From Brucella sp. 21LCYQ03 (GTDB lineage: Bacteria; Pseudomonadota; Alphaproteobacteria; Rhizobiales; Rhizobiaceae): DNA of 64,000 bases. Below are positions 1-8,805 of this stretch, piece by piece (within the stretch, counting starts at the first letter, position 1; each line of letters starts with the position of its first letter). The stretch lies in the NCBI RefSeq assembly GCF_023554105.1, contig NZ_JAMJWE010000001.1, positions 310,001 to 374,000 of the forward strand, read 5' to 3'. The translations under genes were made by a program, and so were the position numbers. The notes beneath the pieces were generated by a model. That model saw nothing but the letters and a program-made list of their open reading frames with translations, did no database searches and was not told where the DNA came from.

Positions 1-152
1 TGCTCTGGGTTGAGGCCCTTTAAATAATCGGGTTCGCCACGCTGCTGGTTGCGTGCTGCCATGGCGCGTGCGGCAATTCCGCCTGACGCAGGTGTGCGGT
101 CGGCAGGAGTTTCATTGCCGAAGAACGGCATATCATCGGGAAAATCAGACAT
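1..152 (-). CDS. uvrD: DNA helicase II UvrD/PcrA, N-terminal fragment (cut by window edge)
   Basis: Fifty N-terminal residues are present, starting at the ATG whose complement lies at 150-152; the rest lies beyond the left edge. After a Gly/Ala-rich disordered leader the protein reads DYLKGLNPEQ, the start of the Q-motif that precedes the P-loop in UvrD/PcrA/Rep superfamily 1 helicases. The identification rests on that motif and on the typical alphaproteobacterial N-terminal leader, since the Walker motifs are outside the window. UvrD acts in nucleotide-excision and mismatch repair, unwinding nicked DNA. It lies downstream of and in the same direction as the kinase-like gene, 50 bp away. Confidence 0.75.
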   Translation of the reverse strand, partial: MSDFPDDMPFFGNETPADRTPASGGIAARAMAARNQQRGEPDYLKGLNPE

Positions 153-202
153 TGCTACCGAATGTAGTGATTCGTTGATCAAAAACCAGCGAAAGCGTTA
201 AA

Positions 203-1279
203 TTACTCAAGCTGTGAGATACGGCGGTCGGTGAAATTGAGCCGATGTGAAGCAAGTGCTTCGACAAGGCCGCGCATTTCCGGTTCGCGTTGCAGCAGCT
301 CATCAAGCTCCGTCATCTGGTTCATGGCGATCAAACGTAGAATATCGTCGCGGATCGTTCCATCTTCCCGGCGCGGCAAATGCGCAACCGGCTGGATGAG
401 TTCAAGCTTTGTGCCTTTGAGCCGCGCACGCAGGCTTTTTTCGTCTGCATCGGCAGTTTCAACAAAGGCGTAGAGGCCGACGCCTTTGGCCGGCAGTGAA
501 TAAAGCGCGAGCGCTACGTCTTTCACACGCGGGTCTGACTTGAGAGCCGCCATAATAGCCGGGCCTTCATTGTCGATACGGTCGCCCGTACCTTCACCAT
601 CGGACCAGCTGAAAATGCCGCGCGTGATGAAGTTATAAACCTTCTTGCCCGTAGCGAGCCAGATGCGTGACGGCAGCGAACGACGCGCCAGAATGCGCTT
701 TTCGGTTGGTGTCATCAGATCGGGCGCAAAGGCACGTTTCTGCTTGATGAGGTGACGGAAATCTTCATAGGCGAGCAAACGATAAAATCCGCCACGACGG
801 CGATGCACGCTTGCCAGCTGGAAATCGATTACCGCTGCTTCGCCTTCCGGCGTCATCAGCCAGTTTTGTGGCTTGGCCAAATCGTTGTGGGTAACGCCCA
901 TGCGACGCATGTCACGCAGGATACGATGCGCGGTGCGATACCATTTAAGCTGTGCCGGACGCGCAAGATGCAGCGGTGTGCCTTCCGTCCATGAACGATA
1001 GAGGCCGTCTTTGTCTGTATAGAGAAGCTGTGGAACACCTTCGATGCCGCGCACGGTTTTCAGGCCGCGAATTTCGCGTCGCGCTAGAATCCATGCCAAA
1101 GGCTTCGACCACCACGGGGCTGCACTTACGACACGACGGATAATTCTTGTCTCGGGATCGCCCGCAAAATAGCCTGCGCGTGTTTCGGAAAAAACATCGC
1201 GTTTGAAAACTGCGGTCTCCACAAATTGCGGTATGCGGTCGCCTTGTGCGGGTACATCAATATTTGGGTTCTGAGCCAT
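203..1279 (-). CDS. Kinase-like protein fused to an AMP-binding-enzyme C-terminal-like domain
   Basis: This 358-residue protein has two parts. Residues about 20-230 look like a minimal eukaryotic-type kinase of the RIO/lipopolysaccharide-kinase sort: a catalytic loop HNDLAKPQN at 121-129 (Asp and Asn present) and a metal-binding DFQ at 142-144 in place of DFG. Residues about 240-320 resemble the small C-terminal lid of acyl-CoA/acetyl-CoA synthetases; PRREDGTI at 302-309 aligns with the PRTxSGKI motif, but the catalytic lysine is replaced by threonine. No signal peptide or membrane segment is seen, so it is probably cytoplasmic. The substrate is unknown. The start is the ATG at 1279, near a divergent gene. 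The kinase-fold call is moderately sure; the second-domain call is by motif recognition only. Confidence 0.75.
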   Translation of the reverse strand: MAQNPNIDVPAQGDRIPQFVETAVFKRDVFSETRAGYFAGDPETRIIRRVVSAAPWWSKPLAWILARREIRGLKTVRGIEGVPQLLYTDKDGLYRSWTEGTPLHLARPAQLKWYRTAHRILRDMRRMGVTHNDLAKPQNWLMTPEGEAAVIDFQLASVHRRRGGFYRLLAYEDFRHLIKQKRAFAPDLMTPTEKRILARRSLPSRIWLATGKKVYNFITRGIFSWSDGEGTGDRIDNEGPAIMAALKSDPRVKDVALALYSLPAKGVGLYAFVETADADEKSLRARLKGTKLELIQPVAHLPRREDGTIRDDILRLIAMNQMTELDELLQREPEMRGLVEALASHRLNFTDRRISQLE

Positions 1280-1410
1280 GCAGTTCCACTAGCCGCTTGC
1301 GCTCAATCAATCAAGTTTGATGGTGGCGTTCAACGGTTGCAATCATGTGAATGAGGGCGCAAAAGAACACAATAATTGTTTTGGGAATGGTTTTGGGGAG
1401 AAAGCGGATC

Positions 1411-1908
1411 ATGGCGCAAAGCGACGATATCAAGCAGATCATCCGGCAGGAACAGGCACTTATTTTCACAAGCTTTACGGAGAATGATGCGTTTTCACTC
1501 GGCCAGCGGCTACGCGATATTGCGGTGAAGCAGAAGCTGGCGGTTGCGATTGATATTTCGCTCTGGGATCGCCGTTTGTTTTTTGCAGCCACGGCTGGAA
1601 CAACCGCTGACAATACCGAATGGCTGCGGCGTAAGTTTAATGTCGTGCGTCGCTTCCACGCTTCGAGCTATCGCCTTGTTCTGGAACAAAACCGCGAAGA
1701 TAAAATGTTTGCCGAACATAAGGCGCTTGATATTGCCGATTATGCTTTGGCGGGTGGCGGATTTCCGATCCATGTCGCAGGTGCCGGTGTAATTGGAACG
1801 GCGATTGTTTCGGGTCTCCCGCAGCGTGAAGATCATAACCTTGTTGTGCGTGCCATTGCCGAACATTTGGGCCAGGATCCCGTCGCGCTGGCCTTAGTCG
1901 CAGCATAA
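1411..1908 (+). CDS. UPF0303 / HbpS-like (GlcG, DUF336-type) family protein
   Basis: The protein has 165 residues and resembles the UPF0303 family, a small alpha/beta fold related to HbpS/GlcG haem-binding proteins; the family is often annotated as haem-degrading domain-containing. The Gly-rich stretch around ALAGGGFPIH and the following VIGTAIVSGLP match the conserved C-terminal half. I start at the ATG at 1411 because GGGGAG lies 10 bases upstream; a longer frame opening at 1351 lacks such a site. It sits 22 bp upstream of the FAD-linked dehydrogenase in the same direction, so the two are probably co-transcribed. GlcG-like proteins are found beside glycolate/lactate oxidase genes in other bacteria, which fits this pairing; its biochemical role here is unproven. 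Confidence 0.8.
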   Translation: MAQSDDIKQIIRQEQALIFTSFTENDAFSLGQRLRDIAVKQKLAVAIDISLWDRRLFFAATAGTTADNTEWLRRKFNVVRRFHASSYRLVLEQNREDKMFAEHKALDIADYALAGGGFPIHVAGAGVIGTAIVSGLPQREDHNLVVRAIAEHLGQDPVALALVAA

Positions 1909-1930
1909 TTTGAAATACGGAGAATAAACG

Positions 1931-3340
1931 ATGTCGCTTCAGAATGTGGTTGCCCTTCAGCGAAATGAAGAGGGCATCGCAGCCGCAGTTGCACTCCTCA
2001 AGCATCGGTTTGGTGAGCGCGCCCAGACCGGACAGGCAATTCGCGAGCAACATGGCCACACGACGACTTATGTGCCGACGCAGGCGCCCGACATTGTCAT
2101 TTTCGCGCAGACGACAGACGATGTGCAGGCTGTGGTCCGCATCTGTGCCGAGCATAAGGTGCCGGTGATAGCGTTTGGCGCTGGTTCCTCGCTGGAGGGA
2201 CAGGTGAATGCACCAGCGGGAGGGGTGTCGATTGACCTCACACAGATGAACCGTGTTTTGGCAGTTCATGCAGAAGACCTTGATTGCGTGATTGAACCGG
2301 GAATTACGCGGCGCGAGTTGAACGAATATTTGCGCGATACTGGGCTGTTTTTCCCAATCGATCCGGGTGCGAATGCCACGCTTGGCGGCATGGCTTCAAC
2401 TCGGGCGTCTGGCACCAATGCCGTACGCTATGGGACAATGCGTGAAAACGTATTGGCGCTAAAAGCTATCATGCCCGATGGTCGCCTGATTGAGACGTCA
2501 AAACGCGTGAAGAAAACAGCGGCTGGCTATGATCTGACACGGTTGCTGATCGGCTCTGAAGGCACGCTCGGTATAATCACTGAGCTGACGTTAAAATTGC
2601 AGGGTATTCCGCAAGCTGTATCGGGTGGGATTTGCCCATTCCCGGATGTTGAATCGGCCTGTCGTGCTGTGATTGAAACCATCCAGATGGGCATACCCGT
2701 TGCGCGCATTGAGCTTGTGAACAAGCTTCAAATGGAAGCGCTTATCCTTCATTCCAAGTTGCCCTATGAAGCGCAGCCTTATCTGTTTGTCGAGTTCCAT
2801 GGCACCGAAACCGGCGTTGCGGAACAGGCGGAAATCTTTGGAGAGATCGCTGCGGAAAATGGTGGCGGCGAGTTCCGCTGGACCAATGATCCGGAAGAAC
2901 GCGACCGCTTGTGGCGTGCACGGCATGATGCTTATCTGGCATCCTTCCTCCTGCGTCCCGGTGCGAAGGGTGTTTCGACTGATGTTTGCGTGCCGATTTC
3001 ACGGCTTGCCGATTGTATTTCAGAGACTGAAAAAGACCTTGCTGAAAGCGGGTTGATTGCTCCTGTCGTTGGCCATGTCGGAGACGGTAATTTCCATCTG
3101 CTTCTTTTACTCGATACGGATGACGCATCGGAAATGGAGCGCGCCGAAGAGTTTATGGATCGACTGGTAAAGCGCGCGCTTGCCATGGAAGGCACGTGTA
3201 CCGGCGAGCATGGTATCGGGCAGGGCAAGATGAAATATCTTGCAATGGAGCTTGGTGACGCGACCGACTACATGCGGATGATCAAGAAAGCGATCGATCC
3301 AGATAACATCATGAATCCGGGAAAAATCCTGATTTCCTGA
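1931..3340 (+). CDS. FAD-linked 2-hydroxyacid dehydrogenase (GlcD / D-lactate dehydrogenase family)
   Basis: This 469-residue protein is a PCMH/VAO-type flavoprotein. It has an N-terminal FAD-binding domain with GAGSSLEG at 83-90, the later GSEGTLGIITE signature of glycolate oxidase subunit GlcD and D-lactate dehydrogenase (cytochrome), and a C-terminal FAD-oxidase domain ending with the EHGIGQGK motif. The expected reaction is oxidation of D-lactate, glycolate or a similar 2-hydroxyacid to the oxoacid, passing electrons to the respiratory chain. The length matches single-chain D-LDH proteins, and no GlcE or GlcF partner is present. The start ATG at 1931 follows a GGAG-containing site. Its exact substrate cannot be read from sequence. 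Confidence 0.9.
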   Translation: MSLQNVVALQRNEEGIAAAVALLKHRFGERAQTGQAIREQHGHTTTYVPTQAPDIVIFAQTTDDVQAVVRICAEHKVPVIAFGAGSSLEGQVNAPAGGVSIDLTQMNRVLAVHAEDLDCVIEPGITRRELNEYLRDTGLFFPIDPGANATLGGMASTRASGTNAVRYGTMRENVLALKAIMPDGRLIETSKRVKKTAAGYDLTRLLIGSEGTLGIITELTLKLQGIPQAVSGGICPFPDVESACRAVIETIQMGIPVARIELVNKLQMEALILHSKLPYEAQPYLFVEFHGTETGVAEQAEIFGEIAAENGGGEFRWTNDPEERDRLWRARHDAYLASFLLRPGAKGVSTDVCVPISRLADCISETEKDLAESGLIAPVVGHVGDGNFHLLLLLDTDDASEMERAEEFMDRLVKRALAMEGTCTGEHGIGQGKMKYLAMELGDATDYMRMIKKAIDPDNIMNPGKILIS

Positions 3341-3354
3341 TTCAAATCAGTCAT

Positions 3355-3384
3355 TTGAATCGCCTTTTTAAGAAGGCGATTCAA
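3355..3384. terminator. Hairpin downstream of the FAD dehydrogenase
   Basis: A perfect 12-bp inverted repeat (TTGAATCGCCTT at 3355-3366 and its complement at 3373-3384) encloses a 6-base loop. There is no U-tract on the + strand after it, so it may be a weak or factor-assisted terminator or an RNA 3'-end stabiliser. Confidence 0.55.
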
Positions 3385-3515
3385 TGTCGCGGCTGAATCA
3401 GCGATTGCGCAGGCAATTTGCCTTGTTATCGCCGGATCGATCCCGCTATGTTGCACCGATAAAAATCGCGTGATTCAAGATTTGCGTCACGCTCTGCATC
3501 TTATCGGAGTTTCGC

Positions 3516-6500
3516 TTGGGCCGCATATTCGTCATCGTGGGTGGGTTGCTGGTACTGCTATTAACGGCAGCGCTGGTCGTTCCGCCATTTGTCGACTGGA
3601 GCGGCTATCGTGCCGAGTTCGAGCGCGAGGCAAGCCAGATTCTTGGGCGTCCGGTTCATGTGACAGGTGACGTGAGTGCCAGGCTTTTGCCGTTTCCATC
3701 TGTGACATTTTCTGATGTGCGGGTTGGTGCAGACAATGCAAATCCGGTGATGACCGTCGACAGGTTTTCGATGGATGCGGAACTGATGCCGTTTTTGCGC
3801 GGCCAGTTGCTGATTTTTGATATGCGCGTTGAGCGCCCCAACACGATTATTTCGCTCGACAAGGATGGCAAGGTTGATTGGGCCATTCGTCCTTCCACAC
3901 CGCTTGATCCAGCGCAGATCAAAGTCGAGCGTCTCTCAATCACGGACGGTACGGCGACCCTCATCGATGAAGCCAGCGGACGTATTCATAATGCCAGTGA
4001 TATAGATGCTGTCCTCTCTGCGAACAGTCTCGCGGGACCATGGCTTGCCAATGGTACTTTGGAAATTGAAGGGCAGAAGCTGGCGCTTGATATTACCAGC
4101 GGTGAAGCCAAACCGGACGGTTCTCTGCGCTTGCGCGCGCGCATATCGCCCGAAGCGGTGCCTGCGTCGTTTGAGACTGATGGTGACATTACGCTTGATA
4201 ATGGCCGCCTGAACTATGCTGGCAGTTTTTCACTGCGCTCTGCTGATGCGATTGCGTCAGTCGCGAAGAACCAGAAAGAGCCAATAGAGAAGCCATTTTT
4301 CAGTGACCTTCGTGTCAGTGGTAAGTTCTCTGCGAACAAAAGTCACTTCGATGCCAGCGAGTTTCGCATGGAGCAGGGGCCAGCCGACAATCCTTATGTG
4401 GTGAACGGCAAGGCGCTCATTGATTACGGTGATAAGCCACATTTTGAAATCAGCGCTGATGGCCAGCAGATTTTCTGGGGCCCGGTAGAGACGACACAGG
4501 ATCAGCAACCCACACCTGTCGCTGACGGTGAACGCCTTGAGACGTTACGCCGTATGCTTGAGCAATTGCCGATCCCCGGAATGCCCGGCAACGTCGATTT
4601 ACGGCTGCCTGCGGTAATAGCCGGCGGCACCACAATCCGTTCTGTGACAATCAGTGCAGAGCCTGACGGCAATGGCTGGAATATTGGTCAGTTTGAGGCT
4701 GATCTGCCGGGCCGGACTAAGATTGAGGCCAAAGGCAGGCTTTCGGTCGGGCGCGATTTCGGCTTTGAAGGCGATATGCTTGTGGCATCTCGCCAACCAT
4801 CCGGGCTTGCAGCATGGCTGAATGAAACCGTCGATGAATCCATTCGTAAACTCGATAGCGTCGGCTTTTCAGGCAAAGTTAATTTGCGTGAAGGCATGCA
4901 GAGTATTGATAATCTTGAAGTCGGAATGGGTCAAACGACGCTGAAAGGTACATTCCTGCGGCAGGTAGCAGGTTCTGCCGAACCAGCAATTACGTTGCGG
5001 TTACAGGGTGGATCAGTTGATAGCAACGCGCTTCGCGCATTTACGGGCTTTTTCTCAGGTGGTCATGGCATTGCTTCAATTGATGGACAGGCGCTTGATG
5101 TTGGTTTCACCGCTGGCCCTGTTCAATATGAGGATATGGAAGCGGCGCGTGTTGATCTTGCCGTCCGTATTCATAATGGCCGTTTTGATTTTGACCGTTT
5201 AATGGTCAATGATGTTGCAGGCACGACGCTGACTGCAACAGGTACCTATGAGCCTTTTGCAGCAACTCCGTCAGGTAAGCTTGATGCGACTTTGCTTTCC
5301 GCCGATCTGTCACACTTTTTGACACTTGCTGCGCATCGTCATCCGCAAGTTCCGTTTTTCCGTTCGCTCTCTGCGCGTGCCGACAATTATCCCGGTCTGT
5401 TTGACGATACGGAGATAAATATCATTGCTAATGCCGTAGCACCTACCGGCAACGGTGTAGCTGCTGCGCCGGTTGCAGGAAGTGCCAAAGGATCACGCGC
5501 CAAGGAAGTGCTAGCAAAGACACCTGCAAAGGGTGGCGAGGCATCGTTCAGCGTGACGGGCAAAGCAGGCGGAATGAAGCTTGATTTGTCTGGCACGACC
5601 AGTGGCGGAAGCGCTGAAAACGATCCGATGCAAATGCAGCTCAATGGAACTGCGTCGGCCACAAATGGCGAGACGGTTCTGGCTTTGTTGGGTGTTCCAA
5701 CATTGCCGCTGGGGCTTGCTGGCGAATTGACGGCTGATCTTACCATGCAGGGTGCGCCGAGTGCTGGTATGCGAACGCAACTCCGGCTGACTGCACCTGA
5801 CGGTACAGCTGTTGCGGATGGTATTTTGTCGATGGTTGGCGGTGATATTGCGGCAAGCGGTAAGGCTCAGGTGAAGTCTGCTGATCTGCAACCTTTTATT
5901 GCGACAGCGGGTTACACGCTTCCGGGATTTGGCGAAGGACTGTCTGCCGATTTGTCGAGCGATTTCCAGTTTGCCAAAGGTTTGCTTCGGTTCCCCAATT
6001 TTGCGGGCAAGCTTGGTGGCGATGATATCTCCGCCCGTATCGAGGCGAACTTCTCAGATAGTGGACTTCCGCAGATCAAAGGTGAGGCAAAGCTGACCTC
6101 TGTTGAACTTGGCAGCCTTGCAGCAATCATGCTCGGTCAGGATGCACTTGAGCCATCTTCGCCGCGTAAGGCTTCTATCTGGCCAAATACGCCATTTGCA
6201 ACACGCCCATCTTTGCCGCTGTTGATGGATATGAAGCTGACTGCGGCGCAAGCACATATGGATGGCTTTGGAACCGTAAGCGATTTTTCTACGCGGCTTC
6301 AGAAGAATATGGATGGGCTGGCGCTCAATGAGCTGACGGGAAACTGGGCTGGCGGATATCTGGTTGGCAATGTTTCTTTACGCAACAACGATAAAACAGC
6401 GCTGCTGTCTTCCGATCTTAAATGGAGTGGTGCACGGCTTGAAGATTTCTATCATTCTTCGACGGGTAGCAGTCCATTGAATGGAACGATCAAAGCCGCT

Positions 6501-7319
6501 CTGACTTTGAATGGTAGCGGCTCGAATGTTGCCGAACTGGTTGCGTCTCTTGCCGGTTCAGGCAGCGTCGATGTTGAGAATTTTCTAATTAATGGCCTGG
6601 ATCAAACGGCTTTCCCGGCAATGTTGACTGAGGCTGATAGCTTGGGCGATCAGCCCGCGGGTGCCACGCAGCTGGATGCGAAGGCCTTTGGCGCATTGAC
6701 CGATAAGGTAATCGGTCAGGGTCGGTTTGCGGTTGGTAATCCGCGCTTTGATTTCACGGTTGCAGGGGGCATTGCACGACTTTCGCCAATCAGTCTTGCA
6801 ACTGGCGACGCAACATTGAGCGGCGATATGCAGCTTAATCTGTCTACTCTGGGTCTCAGCGGTGAGGGCAGTTTCGCATATGAGCAAGCGGACGATGCGC
6901 AGCCGTCTACGACACCAAGCCTTCGTTACACAATTGGCGGAACCTATGACGACCCTACGGTTCAATTTGATCGCCAACCTCTGGTTCAGTTTCTAACGCA
7001 GCGCGCATTGGAGCGAGAGCAGGAACGGGTTGAAGCGATGCAGGCGAGCATCATGGAGAAGCAGCGCCTGAGACGCCAGCTGGACCTGCTGGCCTCTGAT
7101 GCTAAAGAACGAGAGCGTGTGCGCCTTGAGGAAGACGCTCGCGAAAAAGCAGAGGCTGAGGCTCGTGAACAGGCTGCCAGAAATGCACTGGAAGCACAGA
7201 AACCAGCCGAGGGCACTAATCCACCAGCGCAATTAAATGGGCAGGGCGGTCAGTCACTCAATGAGTTTTTGAAAGATCTGGAGCAGGCGCCAAATGTTGC
7301 GCCGAATTCTCAGCCTTGA
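3516..7319 (+). CDS. AsmA-family protein (large inner-membrane-anchored lipid-transport type)
   Basis: This is the largest gene in the window, 1267 residues. One N-terminal membrane anchor (residues about 4-25) is followed by the AsmA signature: a VDWSGYRAEFEREASQILGRPV segment in two parts, then LLPFPSVTFSDVRVG. The remainder is repetitive beta-rich sequence extending into the periplasm, a typical AsmA C-terminal domain around 850-1130, and a charged coiled coil (about 1160-1240, rich in Glu, Arg and Ala) with a Pro/Gln-rich tail. AsmA-like proteins are now thought to be bridge-like carriers of phospholipid between the inner and outer membranes. The start is TTG at 3516 with CGGAG seven bases before it. 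It is monocistronic and overlaps the end of the convergent RHH gene by 10 bp. Confidence 0.88.
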   Translation: MGRIFVIVGGLLVLLLTAALVVPPFVDWSGYRAEFEREASQILGRPVHVTGDVSARLLPFPSVTFSDVRVGADNANPVMTVDRFSMDAELMPFLRGQLLIFDMRVERPNTIISLDKDGKVDWAIRPSTPLDPAQIKVERLSITDGTATLIDEASGRIHNASDIDAVLSANSLAGPWLANGTLEIEGQKLALDITSGEAKPDGSLRLRARISPEAVPASFETDGDITLDNGRLNYAGSFSLRSADAIASVAKNQKEPIEKPFFSDLRVSGKFSANKSHFDASEFRMEQGPADNPYVVNGKALIDYGDKPHFEISADGQQIFWGPVETTQDQQPTPVADGERLETLRRMLEQLPIPGMPGNVDLRLPAVIAGGTTIRSVTISAEPDGNGWNIGQFEADLPGRTKIEAKGRLSVGRDFGFEGDMLVASRQPSGLAAWLNETVDESIRKLDSVGFSGKVNLREGMQSIDNLEVGMGQTTLKGTFLRQVAGSAEPAITLRLQGGSVDSNALRAFTGFFSGGHGIASIDGQALDVGFTAGPVQYEDMEAARVDLAVRIHNGRFDFDRLMVNDVAGTTLTATGTYEPFAATPSGKLDATLLSADLSHFLTLAAHRHPQVPFFRSLSARADNYPGLFDDTEINIIANAVAPTGNGVAAAPVAGSAKGSRAKEVLAKTPAKGGEASFSVTGKAGGMKLDLSGTTSGGSAENDPMQMQLNGTASATNGETVLALLGVPTLPLGLAGELTADLTMQGAPSAGMRTQLRLTAPDGTAVADGILSMVGGDIAASGKAQVKSADLQPFIATAGYTLPGFGEGLSADLSSDFQFAKGLLRFPNFAGKLGGDDISARIEANFSDSGLPQIKGEAKLTSVELGSLAAIMLGQDALEPSSPRKASIWPNTPFATRPSLPLLMDMKLTAAQAHMDGFGTVSDFSTRLQKNMDGLALNELTGNWAGGYLVGNVSLRNNDKTALLSSDLKWSGARLEDFYHSSTGSSPLNGTIKAALTLNGSGSNVAELVASLAGSGSVDVENFLINGLDQTAFPAMLTEADSLGDQPAGATQLDAKAFGALTDKVIGQGRFAVGNPRFDFTVAGGIARLSPISLATGDATLSGDMQLNLSTLGLSGEGSFAYEQADDAQPSTTPSLRYTIGGTYDDPTVQFDRQPLVQFLTQRALEREQERVEAMQASIMEKQRLRRQLDLLASDAKERERVRLEEDAREKAEAEAREQAARNALEAQKPAEGTNPPAQLNGQGGQSLNEFLKDLEQAPNVAPNSQP

Positions 7320-7561
7320 GACTGAATTTTCGATTTTAGCCAGTCGAGGATATAGAGCCTGAGAGCGGAAGAGAGATTGACGCTGCGTTCGCGCTGCCCG
7401 TCGATCTCCGTCACAAGCGATGCGACAGATACCTGCCGCGTGTTTGCGATCTCTTCCAGCAGCTCAAAGAATGGGTCTTCGAGCGTATAGCTTGTTGCAT
7501 GTCCACGAATACTCACAGAGCGCTTCTTTAGTCGTCCTGTAGTGCTGACGGAGCCGCTCAC
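7310..7561 (-). CDS. Ribbon-helix-helix domain protein
   Basis: This small 83-residue protein opens with a basic strand (KKRSVSIRGHATSYTLEDPF) typical of the alphaproteobacterial ribbon-helix-helix family that follows DUF4169 genes. A helical segment, FFELLEEIANTRQVSVASLV, follows, and a second helix with SSALRLYILDWL closes it. RHH proteins bind DNA as dimers through the N-terminal strand, and a regulatory role is inferred. It overlaps the upstream DUF4169 gene by four bases (ATGA), so translation is almost certainly coupled. Its stop lies ten bases inside the end of the convergent AsmA gene. Confidence 0.85.
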   Translation of the reverse strand: MSGSVSTTGRLKKRSVSIRGHATSYTLEDPFFELLEEIANTRQVSVASLVTEIDGQRERSVNLSSALRLYILDWLKSKIQSQG

Positions 7562-7758
7562 TCTTCAGCCTTCGGCTTGTTGATTGGCTCAAGCTTATTG
7601 TTTTTGAGAAAACTATTGGCTTTGCGCGTTTCTTCTTTTGCAAAGCTTTTTTCGGCTTTTGTCCTGCCAAACAGAATGCGGTTCTGATCGGCTTGTTCTT
7701 CCCGCGAGGCACGCGCCTTGTTCTTCTTGAACTGGCGCAGATTGATAATTTCACTCAT
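7558..7758 (-). CDS. DUF4169 family small protein
   Basis: This 66-residue, very charged protein starts MSEIINLRQFKKNKAR, the hallmark of DUF4169, a short alphaproteobacterial family without known function. It is predicted to be mostly helical and Lys/Glu-rich, with FGRTKAEK in the middle as in other members. It is translationally coupled to the following RHH protein by an ATGA overlap. The pairing DUF4169-RHH is recurrent in Rhizobiales, which suggests the two act together, perhaps as a regulator and its partner; that is inference. Confidence 0.85.
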   Translation of the reverse strand: MSEIINLRQFKKNKARASREEQADQNRILFGRTKAEKSFAKEETRKANSFLKNNKLEPINKPKAEE

Positions 7759-7791
7759 GAATGCCTGCCATGGATATTAGTGGGTGTCGCC

Positions 7792-7968
7792 TTATTTATT
7801 TGGCGATTTTGGATTGGTCACCCACCATATGATCAGCGAAAGTATCACGAGGAGCAGCAGCCCGAAAGTCATTTGCCACATCGGAAAGTTTGGCGTGTCT
7901 TTAGCGACGAAGAAACCGGCAATGATACCACTGAACCAAAGAACGATCTGAGCAATAATTCGCAACAT
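7792..7968 (-). CDS. Small two-helix membrane protein, unknown function
   Basis: This 58-codon frame starts at the ATG complementary to 7966-7968 and stops at 7792-7794. It encodes two hydrophobic stretches (residues about 4-21 and 32-50) separated by a short polar KDTPNFPMWQ loop and ending in a polar NPKSPNK tail. An AGGACAGG stretch precedes the start. Composition and codon use look like its neighbours and the two-helix pattern is unlikely by chance. It lies upstream of the DUF4169-RHH pair in the same direction, 33 bp away, and could be in the same transcript. I do not recognise the family. Confidence 0.65.
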   Translation of the reverse strand: MLRIIAQIVLWFSGIIAGFFVAKDTPNFPMWQMTFGLLLLVILSLIIWWVTNPKSPNK

Positions 7969-8065
7969 GTTGGGGCCTGTCCTGTGATGCGTTTTCGTTG
8001 ATCTCAGTTTTACAGAGCATTTGTTGAGATGCTTTGATCGAAGTCAAGAGCGGCACGACTGCTAT

Positions 8066-8098
8066 AAAAAACACCGGCAGAATGTTCAGCCGGCGTTT
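8066..8098 (-). terminator. Intrinsic terminator of sspB
   Basis: On the minus strand AACGCCGGC, a 10-base loop, GCCGGTGTT and a run of six T follow the sspB stop codon. It is a classical Rho-independent layout. Confidence 0.8.
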
Positions 8099-8121
8099 GG
8101 TATCTCTAATGAAGACGGTGC

Positions 8122-8703
8122 TTATTTTTTACGGAAAGAATCGAGCGAAACCACATCTGCCGATGGTTTGGCTTCAGCTTCGTCATCCTCAGATGCAGGC
8201 TCATCCTTTGCAGCGGCTTCACCCTTATCAGCAGCAGGTTTGCGCGATTTAGATTTAGGCTTGGCCTTTTCAGGGGCGTCTTCGGACGAGATCAATTCGA
8301 TAGAGGAGACATTACCACCTTCGTCATTATCGCTTGTTGGCTGCACAACCGACACATCGAACTCAAGTTCAAAGTTGACGGATGGATCGTAGAAGCCGCG
8401 AATGGCGGAGAATGGAATTGTCAGTTTTTCCGGCACATCACCGAAAGACAAGCCGATTTCAAACAGCTGATCAGTGACAACCATGTCCCAGTACTGGTGT
8501 TGCAACACCACTGTCATCTGCTCAGGATATTTTTCCTTAAGCCGAGACGAAATGCGTACACCGGGCGCTCCAGTAAGGAACGTGATGAAGAAGTGATGAT
8601 TGCCAGGCAAGCCAGTCGCTGCCACTTCCGCAAGAACCTTGCGAATGACGCCACGGAGGGCTTCCTGAGCGAGAATATCGTAACGGATGAGATCCTGAAC
8701 CAT
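8122..8703 (-). CDS. sspB: ClpXP adaptor SspB (alpha type)
   Basis: The 193-residue protein matches alphaproteobacterial SspB: an N-terminal MVQDLIRYDILAQEALRG, the core HHFFITFLTGAPGVRIS strand that forms the peptide-binding groove, and AIRGFYDPSVNFELEF. A disordered acidic/Ser-rich tail ends in DVVSLDSFRKK, the short ClpX-docking segment. SspB delivers ssrA-tagged and other substrates to the ClpXP protease. Fittingly, the tmRNA gene that makes the tag lies about 2.3 kb away. It has its own terminator. Confidence 0.92.
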   Translation of the reverse strand: MVQDLIRYDILAQEALRGVIRKVLAEVAATGLPGNHHFFITFLTGAPGVRISSRLKEKYPEQMTVVLQHQYWDMVVTDQLFEIGLSFGDVPEKLTIPFSAIRGFYDPSVNFELEFDVSVVQPTSDNDEGGNVSSIELISSEDAPEKAKPKSKSRKPAADKGEAAAKDEPASEDDEAEAKPSADVVSLDSFRKK

Positions 8704-8805
8704 AGATTGCTTATCCCACGGATTCGCAGGTTGATGTCAAGTTTGTTCTCTGACGAATCTAAAATATATCAAGAAAAAAGTGAGGCCGGGCAGGTGCAAA
8801 AATGC

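Noticed and set aside
1637-2269. 210-codon minus-strand frame across the UPF0303 and FAD dehydrogenase genes
   Set aside because: It spans two clear genes in antisense and carries Cys/His-rich composition typical of shadow frames.
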